DNA of 64,000 bases, taken from NCBI GenBank assembly GCA_905250025.1, contig CAJNOJ010000109.1:248001-312000 (forward strand), read 5' to 3'. Positions within the stretch are counted from its first letter, which is position 1. Every line of letters begins with the position of its first letter. Of this stretch, positions 1-12,251 are shown one piece after another. This stretch comes from Adineta ricciae (taxonomy: Eukaryota; Rotifera; Eurotatoria; Adinetida; Adinetidae). Below the pieces are notes generated by a model, which did not search any database, was not told the DNA's origin, and saw only the letters and a program-made list of their open reading frames with translations. The position numbers and the translations under genes were made by a program.

Positions 1-2195
1 ACATAAACAACGATTATTTCCTTCAGAATGAGAATGAAAATGGCATACTTTTTCTTCTACTCGTGCCAATTCTGCTTCGTAGGTAAAGAACTGTAAGCCG
101 GCACAATAGGTACCTGCAGTCGGTGTATCACATTGTCGTCCAATCATGCCTTCTCGACATGGGCATTGTCCTGTGACGATATCACATTGTAAAGAATACG
201 AGCCACCTGGGAAACACGAACATGGTCGACAACCATCAGGAGAATTTTCATTTAATCCATAGTAGTTCTCCTATAAGACATTCGGAAGATTCAATTTCGA
301 AAATCAAATTGTTCTACTCTTACTTGACACTGATCACAACGTTGTCCAACTACATGCGGTTTACATTGACACATACCAGTTGTTGTATCACATTGTTTAT
401 CAATAATACCGTACGGATGACAATCACAAGCTATGAAGAGAAGTTAAACGACCTGCTATCGACAGAAAACCAAATATACCTTGACATCCTTCTGGATTGT
501 TATAATCAAGATTGTAATATCCTGCTTTACATTTATCACATCGTTGTCCTTCGACGAATTCTTTACAAATACATTGTCCGGCATGAAGGTTCAATTGTGA
601 ATCATCGTATTGCACACAGCTACCCTTGTTTCTTGTTCCATATGCATCACAATTACATGCTAAAGAATAGATTTACTCTCCGCTTGTTGTTTTTCGTTTT
701 CGCACTTACGTTTGCAAACATGAGGATCAGTTATTGGAAGAGAATTATCCTTATAAAAGAGATCCTTGCAAAATTCACACCGTGGCCCACTTGTATTATG
801 TTCGCAATCTTCGCAAACACCACCTGATGTATAGTTCGTTTGGGCATATCGTACTGCATCGAAACGACATCGTTTTGCGTGCCCATGACATTCACATAAA
901 CGACAAGGATTGGGTTCACCAATACGAGCTGGACGCCACGGCCGATCATTATATAAATCAGCACAACGTTCGCAATTTAAACCTTCCGTATAATGTGTAC
1001 AGTTACATCGACCGTAAACCTGAAAGTCAAATATGTAATAAGATAGAAAATCGAACGAGATGAAAATACTTTGCCAATAGTCGTAATATTTCCTTTCAGT
1101 TCCTCTTCGGTTGGTATGCAACGTTTGGCATGGCCATAGCATGAACATGAACCACGAATCACCATCTCGTAGAGTGCATAGTAATATTTTGGTGTTGTCT
1201 CTTGTCGATTATCTAAATAATTATCACCTAGGGTATGGAGTTTTGTAAAATTAATACGCAAATTTGTGATTTTAATTAATTCTTGAATGCTTGGTGAATA
1301 AGGATCACGATTGCCAAGTGTACTTGGCGAAAGAACACGAAGAACGACCTATGAAGTAAAGAAAATTTGATTAGATTAAGTTTTAGTCATAAATCTTGTT
1401 CAACTGACTTCGCCACCCGTAGATGGTGTATCATCGGAATATCGACTTTCACAATAGGGTTGGTCAAGTGATGGTAATGTTGGAACAAAAGGAAATTGAT
1501 TCGAACATGATGCCGCAAAATATGCGTAAACTCGCCAAGTTTTGCCGAAATCTGCACTTTTTTCGATAATCATACCTTTTGGTCGAAACGTTCGAAATCT
1601 CATGATCAAATGTGTAAAAACAAATTCCGCTTCGAGATTTAATTGAATTGTGACGTTTTCACGATCGTTTTCTGCTTGCCACCAAGCTTGAGTATGTTTA
1701 TTCAGATCACCTGGTGTTCGCGCAACAATTTGATCAATTGTATGGGATTTATTCACAGCTTTAACATCACAGACATCACAGCTAACATTTTTTAAATTTC
1801 CGATAAAACAGTAACGTTCAGGACGACGCAGACCGCATGTTGAACTGGCATAAAGATTCGCTGAACGACCTATTAGCAAATCACCCGTTGCTGGATAGCA
1901 ACCACCATGATCACAATCGGGCGTTGATGAACTTCCTCCATAAGTTAATGGACGTGAGGATGTTGTAGATGGACGACGACGTCGAATTGAATTTCCATTT
2001 AGAGACGATGCTGATGATGATGTGAAAATATCAATCTCACCGTGAGTAGAAACTAAAAATGTTTACGTTTAGTTGATAGAAGAGTGTGAATTCAAAGAAA
2101 TATTTACCAATTAATTCGAAAAGGATTAAAATATTGAGGAGAAAAAACCAAGACTGGTGTCGTTTACATATAAAATCAATGGTCATCTTTCTCAT
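1..2195 (-). CDS. Laminin subunit beta, N-terminal part (3' end outside window)
   Basis: Basement-membrane glycoprotein that trimerises with alpha and gamma chains and polymerises through its N-terminal domain. Seven exons fit by phase: 2195-2108, 2052-1409, 1348-1070, 1019-710, 659-480, 430-324 and 270-1 (continuing). Exon 1 encodes a signal peptide ending in a hydrophobic run ([13 protein letters not shown]). Exons 2-3 encode the laminin N-terminal (LN) domain, recognisable from [25 protein letters not shown]-like spacing and [11 protein letters not shown]. Laminin EGF-like repeats follow with CxCxxH patterns ([42 protein letters not shown]). The last visible part ([11 protein letters not shown]) leads into domain IV. 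LN + LEa repeats + domain IV fits a beta rather than a gamma or alpha chain. Which beta paralogue it is cannot be told. Introns are 41-60 bases. Confidence 0.93.
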
Positions 2196-3595
2196 TGTTT
2201 GAATACGCACATAAAATCGTTATTACGCGTAAGTATGTGAGCGCAAGCGTCTGCTCAGCTCACATATACTGAATGAATGGTTATCTTGCATGCACAAATA
2301 CGTAGAGTGTTCAATCTCGTCCCGGGTCAAAAGCAATTCTCTTTCTTTTCATCGTTCTTTTCTTTACTACACTATGATTATGACTACGACTACAACTATT
2401 CTTGATACGATATTGTATATCAGGTCCGAGCAGTCAGTCCGTTTTCGCATCATCGACGACGATGGGCAATGGCGAGAGAGAATATACGAGAGAAAAAAGA
2501 AAGACTGGTTGTTGTTATATAATCAATCATATCATAAAGAAAAAAGCACGAAAAAAAAAGTTTAACGTTCATCGCGTTCATATTTCAAACATTTATTTCA
2601 TTAATGGACATCCTTTCTGTTTTCGAATACGAACAAAATGTAAGATATCTTTGTGTTGCAAATCAACGTACACTCACGATGAAACAAAATCGTTTTCGAT
2701 CATTTGTGAACTTTTGTAGTTCAGTGAAATCATTTAATCCTTTACACTTTTTTCGATATGCGGATAATACATTTGCTTTTCATAAAGTAGAAAGTCTGAA
2801 TTTGATTATATGCTAAGTGTGTTTATCATTCGGAACAGTTTGGTTTTTTGTTTTCGTCAACTATTCGAATTGGAGATTTGTGTTTCTCGATTTACTAGAA
2901 AAACATGCTCTGATGTTCAAGAAAATAGCAAAATCAATATTTGATAAAGAATGCAAAAAAGCCAAACACCATTAAGATATCAAATACATATTCAGATAAA
3001 TCTGTCGGCTGTCTAATTCTCGTTGATTGTCAGAAAATTATCAAAATGTCAATATTATCATAAGTTTTTTTCAGGGTACGTTATTGTTAAAAACCCAATT
3101 TTACATATCTTTTTTTCTCTCTCGTTGTGTTGAATGAAAGTGAGGAGCAAAGGTTGAACATTGTCTCACGTTCTATCCTTCTAAGTATTCAATTACCTTG
3201 ATCTTCAGTCGTAATCAATTGTTTGAACATCTTCTAGACATGCACTCATCTCTCTTTCGTCGATCTCTCTTCTATCAAATTCTTTTCTTCTCTATTGATG
3301 AATACATTGTTGTATCTTCTGACTTCTAGTTATTCTTCATACAACAAAACGATCATTTCTTCGCTGTTTTTTGTTTCTCCCCATACTTCTAATAGAAAAA
3401 GAAGTAAGTTTTGATACAGAAAAAGACAAATATTTTCAATGATATCAGATGCTGCTTAGCAAAGAAGAAAAAATAATCCGTTGTATATATATATGAGTCA
3501 GCTGTCGATAACGGACAGTTGTATTTTATTGTCAGGTGTTGTGTGAATAGTGCGCAGTAGAAGAAAAACATCTATTTTCATTTTTGTTCTTTAGT
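2196..3595. other. Intergenic, laminin/ninjurin divergent promoter region
   Basis: About 1.4 kb between two divergent genes. It is AT-rich with polypyrimidine patches, and no open frame has coding character or family similarity. A pyrimidine tract ending in TTTAG lies directly before the ninjurin ATG, so a non-coding 5' exon of ninjurin may lie here. Confidence 0.6.
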
Positions 3596-4033
3596 ATGCC
3601 ACAGCGAGTGATGAATTCACTTGAAATAAAGGATCCGCCAACGACATTAAATCATGGTCAAACAACATTTAATCGTTACGCAACAAAGAAAACTTTGGCG
3701 AATAGTAGTTTCGAATTAGCTTTACTTGTTACGAATGCTGTTCAATTGAAAACACTTTTGGGAAATAAATCAAATCAAGATGCACTTTGGATTGTTGGCC
3801 TTTCACTTGTTTGTGCATCGTTATTCATTCAAGTGATTAATGCCTGTATTTTGGTCTTGTTGGGTACTGATGATATATCGAAAGAACAACGACAACATCG
3901 TTTAATATCATTAAATAATTTTTCACTTATTCTCTCGGTTCTTTTAGCAATTGTGAATGTTGTTTTAAATGTTATTGTTGCTGTTGATCCAAAAATTCTT
4001 TCAGCAGCGATCAATGGAACGAAACATGATTAG
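3596..4033 (+). CDS. Ninjurin family protein
   Basis: Small plasma-membrane protein. In vertebrates NINJ1 and NINJ2 act in cell adhesion, and NINJ1 oligomerises to rupture the membrane in lytic cell death. The single coding exon gives 145 residues, close to the usual 140-150. The ninjurin core is clear: NRYATKKTLANSSFELALL at residues 26-44, then an amphipathic stretch to about 57, a hydrophobic segment at about 63-90 and a second at 103-131 joined by a charged loop (KEQRQHRL) and LNN. The ATG at 3596 is preferred. It follows a TTCTTTAG acceptor-like sequence, so a non-coding upstream exon is likely. An AATAAA lies 74 bases after the stop. The gene converges on the ALR gene, with 97 bases between the stop codons. 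Family call firm; NINJ1 versus NINJ2 not resolvable. Confidence 0.9.
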   Translation: MPQRVMNSLEIKDPPTTLNHGQTTFNRYATKKTLANSSFELALLVTNAVQLKTLLGNKSNQDALWIVGLSLVCASLFIQVINACILVLLGTDDISKEQRQHRLISLNNFSLILSVLLAIVNVVLNVIVAVDPKILSAAINGTKHD

Positions 4034-4106
4034 GATTAGCAATGTAAATTTATATCTATTCGTTAAAATTTTTGCTTTTGTCATCTTTTTATTTCAAATA
4101 TTATCG

Positions 4107-4112
4107 AATAAA
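4107..4112 (+). terminator. Polyadenylation signal AATAAA of the ninjurin gene
   Basis: Canonical hexamer 74 bases after the ninjurin stop and 19 bases before the end of the convergent ALR coding sequence. The two 3' UTRs must be very short or overlap. Confidence 0.6.
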
Positions 4113-4130
4113 CACAAAAAACTGTTCTCT

Positions 4131-4763
4131 TCAATCGCATCGACCGTCCGCTGGTCCATCTTTCCATCTTTCTAACACTTGTCGGCAATCAAACTCGGGT
4201 TTACCTAGTTTTTTATTCACAATATTATGCTGATTACACATCCATGTCGAAAGGCCAAGACGACTTGATAAGTCCGGCGGAGATTTACTAATTTCTTCTT
4301 GAAAATCTGTTCGACATTCCGGACACGGAAACAATTTCGAAAATGAACAAATAAACTCCGACATGGATTGTTGTTCTTCTTCTTTTGGTTTCATCGGATA
4401 ATAAGCAGCCATAGTGTGCAGTAATGACCATGATGCTCGACCTAGATCATCACGCATCAATGGACATTGAGAATTAATTGAGATTTGTTGTTCAACTGTT
4501 TGTGGTTTTTGTTCCGTTTGAGTATCGACACCTTTTCTCAGCCAATCTTTGAAATCAACACAAGCTTTGCAAGGCTTGTCCGGATGATTCTCATCGACTA
4601 TTGTTGATTTGGAATCAGTTGAATATACTTTCGAATATTCTTGATGTTCGTTGATCGGATTGAATTTGCTTTCGTTCGTCGGTTTCCTTCCGCGTTGACG
4701 ACGTTGATAACCAAAATCGTCAGAAGAATCGGAATCAGTATATTTCTTAAACATTTGCACCAC
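4131..4763 (-). CDS. GFER: FAD-linked sulfhydryl oxidase ALR/Erv1
   Basis: Flavoenzyme that re-oxidises Mia40 in the mitochondrial intermembrane space, passing electrons to cytochrome c or oxygen. Single exon, 210 residues. The N-terminal 60 residues are polar and low-complexity. A shuttle pair CKAC follows at 65-68 (PCKACVDFKDWLRKG), then the Erv/ALR domain at about 98-210. Its features are DLGRASWSLLHTMAAYYP, the active-site CPEC at 147-150, WMCNQHNIVNKKLGKPEFDC carrying the structural cysteines 176 and 193 with the FAD-binding HNxVN, and the terminal DGRCD. All redox cysteines of the long ALR form are present. A second in-frame ATG lies three codons downstream. No introns, unlike the neighbouring TMC gene. 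Confidence 0.95.
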   Translation of the reverse strand: MVQMFKKYTDSDSSDDFGYQRRQRGRKPTNESKFNPINEHQEYSKVYSTDSKSTIVDENHPDKPCKACVDFKDWLRKGVDTQTEQKPQTVEQQISINSQCPLMRDDLGRASWSLLHTMAAYYPMKPKEEEQQSMSEFICSFSKLFPCPECRTDFQEEISKSPPDLSSRLGLSTWMCNQHNIVNKKLGKPEFDCRQVLERWKDGPADGRCD

Positions 4764-4875
4764 TCAATCTAAAATCTAACATGAAAATCAACTGATTGAA
4801 CAGTTTGTTTCTATTTTCAATTTATTTTTATTATGAATTTACAATTGAATTAAAATTTCGACGGAATATTTCAGT

Positions 4876-7145
4876 TCAAAAAGCATCAATCACAACATCT
4901 TGACGAGGAACTGATTTTGGTTGCGAATGCGTTTTTCGTCTTTCCTTCTTCGCATCATGTTGATGTAACTTGTGCACAGCACTTTGTCTTAAATGTTTTT
5001 TACTTTCCAAATTACTTTCATGAATGAACACCAACTAAACAATGATGAAAATGAAGATTAAATGAAAATATTTCGAAAATGTTTACCTGTTTCTCTGCTA
5101 ATCCTTCATGTCGCAATTTATAAGCGACAATGAAAAACGTTACACCAAGGAAATAAATCAAACCGGGTGATGTTAGAAAATTAATAACCGACACCCATAA
5201 CACCGATGTTTTATAACTATAGACAAAGTTTCCCATAACTTCATAAGATCCATTCAAATGACGAAATGGTCCGCAGGTTTCACTCGGCGTTATCTGTGTT
5301 GTGAACACAGCAAAACAAGTTGTACTCACAATCAAAAGAAAATAAGCGAGAAAATAGATTAAATATTCCAAACGATAGGCGTTCCAGACGAAAACACGTT
5401 TGTATGAATCCGAACGACGTGAACGAATGTATAAATAGAGACGATGGGAAAGAAATGAAAAGCAAATGTTTAGTAATATCATGATTGATAAAAGAGGAGC
5501 AAAATAGATACCAATCCAGATAAGAAACTGACTGTAGAGTAAAACCGGTGGACTTAATTGAACATGAAGGTTAATTCCATCAAAATCACGATTCTTTCCT
5601 CGGGATATGAAATCGAATAAAAGGCCAAATAATAACGGAAAGACTAACGATGCAAATAGATCTACAAAGATCGATTTGAATCATTTCTTCATGAAAATCA
5701 TCGTAGACTTACCCGCTAATAATAGAATATAAATATATTGACCAAAAGCTGTTTCATAACATGATGGCGAGTTGATAAAAAAATAGATTGTAAATGATAA
5801 AATCGTGCAAACGTTCAGAAGAATACACCTAAAAGAAAAATAATCTTATACGATTAACATCAGCGAAAGAGTCTCAACCCATCGATGAATTTGCGAAAAA
5901 TCTACCTTATTCCTACAGCGTCTAGTTTATACGATAAATATTTGTATTGTTCAATTTGTGTGAGTATTGCGATAACATATGGTACTAATCGATTGATTAG
6001 AGATAAGTAAATAATCGATTGATGACAATCAATAGTTGGTTTCTCACAAAATGATAAGATCATCCAATTGAGACCACCTTTGAAATACAAGAAATGAATC
6101 ATTTGAAAGGCAAATATTTGATTTACCAAGTGCGAAAGCTAAAATAATATAAAATAAGTTGGTAACGATGATTTTGAATTTGTAGCCGGCAGATTTGTAT
6201 TGATTGAAATGAGTTTTCTGTATTCGTTCATCATTTTCGATTAAATCTCGATATAATCTTTGAAAAATGGTTCGATGTTTCTGATTTTCTCTATTTGTTT
6301 GTATAGTATAATCATTTCGTCCAAATGTACACATAAAACCGATGCCAAGTTTCGTACTCAAGATCGAATTAAAGACTTTTTGTTTATAAGTCGATGCAAA
6401 TCGTATCGTGATGAAAATAAACCAGATGAAAAAATACAAATATGTTGTCAGAAAGTAAATCAATGGTAAATTGTATTTGTTGTTAACAATTTCATTCGGA
6501 TAAGAACCTTGGAAAAATATCGATTCCGCTAAATAACCTTTCGTTGTAAATAACGATGAAAAAGTAAAGGATTCATTCGATAGAGCCGTTGACGATGTAA
6601 CGACTTTATACGGAATTGTTATTAACGAGACCCAAACGACGAAGGTTAGTAGATTGATGAGGAAAAACCCGTGTTGAAGATGAAATATCGAACATACACC
6701 TGAACCGTATTGTCGTTCGACGGATGCGATGGTTGGGAGATAGAAATGAAATTGTCGTGGACTTTTTATCTTTGCCGTTGGATCGAGGACAAAATTGGCA
6801 AGATTACGGAATCGTTCATTACGATCAGTAGTGTCATGTTGAACATAGCGAAGTAAGACGCGTTTATAGGAGAGTGGCCAATCGAGTTTGACACGAATGT
6901 ATTGAACGATTTTGGCGAGATCTTGATCAAATTCTGTGCGCAAGAGTTCGGCTGTTTGACGATAAATTTCTAAAAGAAATATTTGACATAAATAATTTTG
7001 ATGATATTACAGTTTTAACTCAACTGAACCGTCGACACTTACCTTTTCCGTTTCTCGGTCGTTGGTTTAATAAAACTCGATGCCTATCAAGAAGATTTTG
7101 TAAATTTCCTGCTTGTCGAACGGCTTCAGTTGTTTCAGTGGCCAT
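4876..7145 (-). CDS. Transmembrane channel-like (TMC) protein
   Basis: Multi-pass membrane protein of the TMC family; TMC1/2 form the pore of hair-cell mechanotransduction channels. Six exons fit in phase: 7145-7043, 6969-6127, 6077-5906, 5828-5713, 5661-5087 and 5034-4876, giving 655 residues. Features in order: a cytosolic N-terminus; the TMC lead-in ERQYGSGVCSIFHLQHGFF before TM1 (family: S-x-F-G-x-G-V-x-S-Y-F); an extracellular loop; YNLPLIYFLTTYLYFF; a charged cytosolic loop; then the family signature as CYETAFGQ (usually CWETxVGQ) followed by several hydrophobic segments and LIYFLGVTFFIVAYKLR. The C-terminus is a short basic, lysine-rich tail. At 655 residues it is at the short end of the family. 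Subfamily not assignable. All introns are 46-80 bases. Confidence 0.9.
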
Positions 7146-7301
7146 CTGAAAACTTTTACGAACCAAAATGAAAGAAGAACTGTTTGAATAGCATTTTCTC
7201 TTTCCTTTCAACGAAAAACTCTTCATAGAAGATAAGGAATAGAAAAAAAACAACGGTAACACAATTTGTTCCTTCGATACAGAACAACAAGAAGAACATT
7301 T

Positions 7302-8082
7302 TTATTCAATAGCACAGACACCACCGGCCGCTTCGATCTTCGCTTTCATCTTTTCCGCATCGGCTTTACTCAGATTGTCACGTAAGACTTGAGGAATCGA
7401 TTCGACTAGTTTCTTTGCCTAATGAAAAACAGTAAAATGAGATTGAATAATGAAAAACCATATACAAACTTGAACAAGATTGATGTTTTCAACGACATCT
7501 TTCACTTGTTTTATCACGGGAACTTTCTTCGTTTCATCGAATTTAATTAAACGCACCTTGAACACGGATTGAGCTGTCGGACGTGAACTTTCTTCCTCGT
7601 CTTCTTCTCCTTTTTTCTAAAAACAAAACGAAAGAATGATGAGATACTCGATCAAAATGTGCAACGATATTTAGTCTTCTCATCATGCTCGCGAAACACA
7701 GTGGGACTGCAATTCACTCTTAGAAATAACGAGATGTACCGGTGCGGTCGGTGATGGTAGAACACTGCCTCCTCCCGATGCCACAATCGGCACATTTTGT
7801 ATCTGGAGTGTTTTCTACAAAAATATCGAAACTGATTGTACAATTTCGAAGTCAACAGATCATCTTTACCTTCAGAAGTTCATTTAAATCCATCACTTCA
7901 ACTAGTGATAACTTGCTGATTTCATCGACTATCCGTTGAATTTGGATCGAATAAGTTCTGTTCGATTCTGCAACATCTGCTGGTACCGTAGCATGTTTCG
8001 GAGTCAATGATAGGAATCGATTGCAAATTACCGAGAAAACAGGTTTTCGGAGACATGATCGGAATATGAATCGAGAATACAT
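7302..8082 (-). CDS. MRPL12: Mitochondrial ribosomal protein L7/L12
   Basis: Stalk protein of the mitochondrial large ribosomal subunit; it binds translation factors and in mammals also mitochondrial RNA polymerase. Four exons in phase: 8082-7870, 7814-7740, 7616-7470 and 7418-7302, about 183 residues. The first about 40 residues are basic and serine-rich, consistent with a mitochondrial targeting peptide. The N-terminal dimerisation domain contains LVEVMDLNELLKKTLQIQ. An acidic hinge (GEEDEEESS) follows, then the L12 C-terminal domain FKVRLIKFDETKKVPVIKQVK with the highly conserved NLVQAKKLVESIPQ and the ending KIEAAGG. The TMC start codon lies 157 bases downstream on the same strand. Confidence 0.95.
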
Positions 8083-9066
8083 TCTTTTTTAACTTGAATT
8101 TATATCAATTTCAGTATGAATTGTATTTTCGAATGATGAAATGAAGAAATCCTATTGATCAACAGTGAACCAATGAAAAATCTACTACCAATCTATAATT
8201 AATTAATTAATTGAGAGATTATAATTCTCATTCATAATTCACTAATCCAATAAACAATCTCATTGAACAATAAAAACACGTGCTGGCAGAGATACGAATG
8301 AAATATCCTATTTTGATTTATTACATATCAACTGTGTTTTGTTCCTTCATGAACCAGTGTGACATATCGTCTAATGCTGACTGTAGTTCTGTTTAGCATG
8401 AAATCTGTATGAGTAGATGTTGCATGATATATCAACGAAAACATTTATGATTAAAAACAAATGATGTTTGTGCTCTCTACGCGTATCTTGTAGTAGGCGG
8501 GCGTAACATTACTCAAAAAATCAACATCAACAGTCTTATCAGTGGAGAAAAAGAGATGTTTTGAGGAAGTATTTGTGACTATGTGTCAGTGATGAAGATC
8601 GTATGAGATTTTCGATTACTTCCTCCAGTTTTTAATAAACTTCTATGCATCGAAAACTATGCAATGAGATGTTTTCAAAAGAAGCAAGTCTAATGACCCC
8701 TACACAAACTGGTCGATAGTTGAAACAAAATTATGTGAAATGTGTAATGGCCGCAAAAAAGAAATTCCATTGGTTGCAACTTGCCCAATGAGAAACCATC
8801 AGCAACTCATGTTCGTTCGTTCGTTCGTTGATGAAGGGGCGTGATCAAATAAGCAGTGAGAAAATCAAAAGGTACATACTGGAAACTTTTCTAATCCATC
8901 AAACCATCGAAACAAAAGTTATTCAATAATCAATTTTTCGATATAGAATGCCAACGGCATTTGGCCAATTGTGTGCCGTTTATCTGTCGTTCATGTTCGT
9001 AAACAATTCACATAATGTTTTTTATCTTCCTTTTTTCTTTATTGTTTTTGTTTAGTTGTCTTGTCC
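8083..9066. other. Intergenic, MRPL12/DCUN1D3 divergent promoter region
   Basis: About 1 kb without coding signal. It contains an ATTAATTAATTAATTA run near 8200 and a short GTTC tetranucleotide repeat at about 8815-8830. A pyrimidine tract ending TTTAG about ten bases before the DCUN1D3 ATG suggests a non-coding first exon. Confidence 0.55.
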
Positions 9067-9996
9067 ATGGGCCAGTGTCTTGAAAAAGTCCCTTCAGAGA
9101 GAAGATTGATGTCACATAATAATCATCCAAATCAACAATCAACTTCAACCAAACACGTTAAGAAAAAAGCGAAACAAGACGCAACTGAACAGCAATCCAA
9201 TCATCTTCGTCATTCATATCGACAAATGAATCCGACAACAACAATATTAGAACCTCGTCGCGATTTACCTTTGCATAAAATCCCTGAACTTCTCGCCAAA
9301 ATTACTGGCACATTATCGTCCACACTATCCTCGTCGTCATCGGATACCAAACAGCAAACATCATCATCGAATGGCATAACAAATTCATTAGATCGTCGTT
9401 TTCAATTATTTAGACATTATTCTGATAATGATGAGGAATTAATGCCTCTTGATGGAATTCTTCATTTTTGTAAAGATTTATCTTTTGAACCTGATTGTTA
9501 TGAAGTTCTTCTATTCTGTTTTCTATGTCGCGCTAAACAAATGTATTCGTTAACAAAAGACGAATTTATTCGTGGTTTGAAAACTCTTGGTAATCACGTG
9601 GATAATCTCCTAGATGTCCGCACATCATTATTAAATTACGACATTCTGCCATATGAAAATGAATTTTACACTTGGACATATCACTATGGATTAATCGATG
9701 GTCAACGTTGTGTTACAACAGCAAATGCAATAAGTCTCTGGCGTTTATACTATTCAAAAGGAATCGAAAGACCAGTTATACTCAACCAGTGGTTGAACTA
9801 TTTAGAACAAGACGTAAACAATGAAATTCCTAAGACCATTACATGTGATACATGGACGATATTTCCTCAATTCGCTAAATTTATTCAATTGAATGGCTAT
9901 GAAGCGTACGATGATAACGAAGCATGGCCATGTTTATTTGATGGATTTGTCGAATATCAATTGGACCAACAAAAGCCAAAGATAACATTGAATTGA
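9067..9996 (+). CDS. DCUN1D3: DCN1-like protein 3 (neddylation co-E3)
   Basis: Co-E3 factor that promotes NEDD8 transfer to cullins. Single coding exon, 309 residues. It starts MGQC, giving Gly2 for N-myristoylation and Cys4 for palmitoylation, the membrane anchor typical of DCUN1D3. A low-complexity Ser/Gln/Asn-rich region follows to about residue 115. The PONY/DCUN1 (cullin-binding) domain runs to about 300: RRFQLFRHYSDNDEELM, ILHFCKDLSFEPDCYEVL, FTW-YHYGLIDGQR, ISLWRLYYS, LNQWLNYL, TWTIFPQFAKFI and the signature DNEAWPCLFDGFVEY. The track-leading TTG upstream is ignored because ATG at 9067 creates the MGQC anchor. An AATAAA follows at 10064. Confidence 0.92.
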   Translation: MGQCLEKVPSERRLMSHNNHPNQQSTSTKHVKKKAKQDATEQQSNHLRHSYRQMNPTTTILEPRRDLPLHKIPELLAKITGTLSSTLSSSSSDTKQQTSSSNGITNSLDRRFQLFRHYSDNDEELMPLDGILHFCKDLSFEPDCYEVLLFCFLCRAKQMYSLTKDEFIRGLKTLGNHVDNLLDVRTSLLNYDILPYENEFYTWTYHYGLIDGQRCVTTANAISLWRLYYSKGIERPVILNQWLNYLEQDVNNEIPKTITCDTWTIFPQFAKFIQLNGYEAYDDNEAWPCLFDGFVEYQLDQQKPKITLN

Positions 9997-10063
9997 TCAG
10001 AAGATGAACCACAGTGATCGATTTGACCAGCTTTTTTTTTCTTCTCTTCTGTTGTACTCGAAA

Positions 10064-10069
10064 AATAAA
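10064..10069 (+). terminator. Polyadenylation signal of the DCUN1D3-like gene
   Basis: Canonical AATAAA 68 bases after the stop, preceded by a T run. Confidence 0.6.
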
Positions 10070-10717
10070 CAACAACAAACAATACTTTAACGTTTTCGTT
10101 TTCTTTCGTTTTCAAAATTTACATTTTTCTTTCTAGATTGAATATCTGAACAGATGATAATCATATCGTCTCTCTAGGATCTCCTTAATAGAAGACATAA
10201 TTGATTATTTCAGAGTAGTTTACAGTTCGAATACCCTCGGGAGTCGCACACAGAGAGAGGGAGAGAGGAATTGATCGATTGGCTCGACTGAAAAATGAAT
10301 TTTTCCTACCGATAGATGACAGTTAGAGTATGTTTATTTGTAGGATAATCTTCCATTTTGAAATCTGAAGACAGAAAAAAAACTTCACTTCCTCGCCAGT
10401 TTTTTTCTCTTTCCTCAGTTGTTTAATTCAATGAAATCATTTTCCGTTGCGCCGACTCTAATGACTCACAAAAGCCGATGTCAATTACTCGCTTGAGTTT
10501 GTCTAGTTCTTTTTACTTATTTTCAATGCGCACCAGGCATCAGCTCGTAATTGATGATTCATCTATGATATTCCCAGGGATGGATGACGTATTTTCTTCT
10601 TGTTTTAGATGTAGGTTTTGTTTTATTTTTACGATACAATCATTCAGATACTATCAGACAAAAGTATGCTGTCGCTACCGAAGAATATCAATGACTAAGA
10701 TTTGTTTGAATGTTTAG
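10070..10717. other. Region holding the unresolved 5' exon(s) of MKK4
   Basis: About 650 bases with GA-repeats near 10250 and pyrimidine tracts. The first MKK4 exon I can phase starts at 10718 after a TTTAG acceptor with a one-base carry-over from an upstream exon. That exon, with the start codon, should lie in or near this stretch, but I could not choose it with confidence. Confidence 0.5.

Positions 10718-12251
<1,534 letters not shown>

Noticed and set aside
2290-2816. Overlapping plus-strand frames upstream of laminin
   Set aside because: Short, low-complexity, no splice or family support; probably chance frames in AT-rich spacer.
7470-7616. Apparent one-base frameshift in MRPL12 exon 3
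   Set aside because: On rereading the bases at the 7560/7561 boundary the exon is 147 bases and reads through in frame; the shift came from a copying slip.
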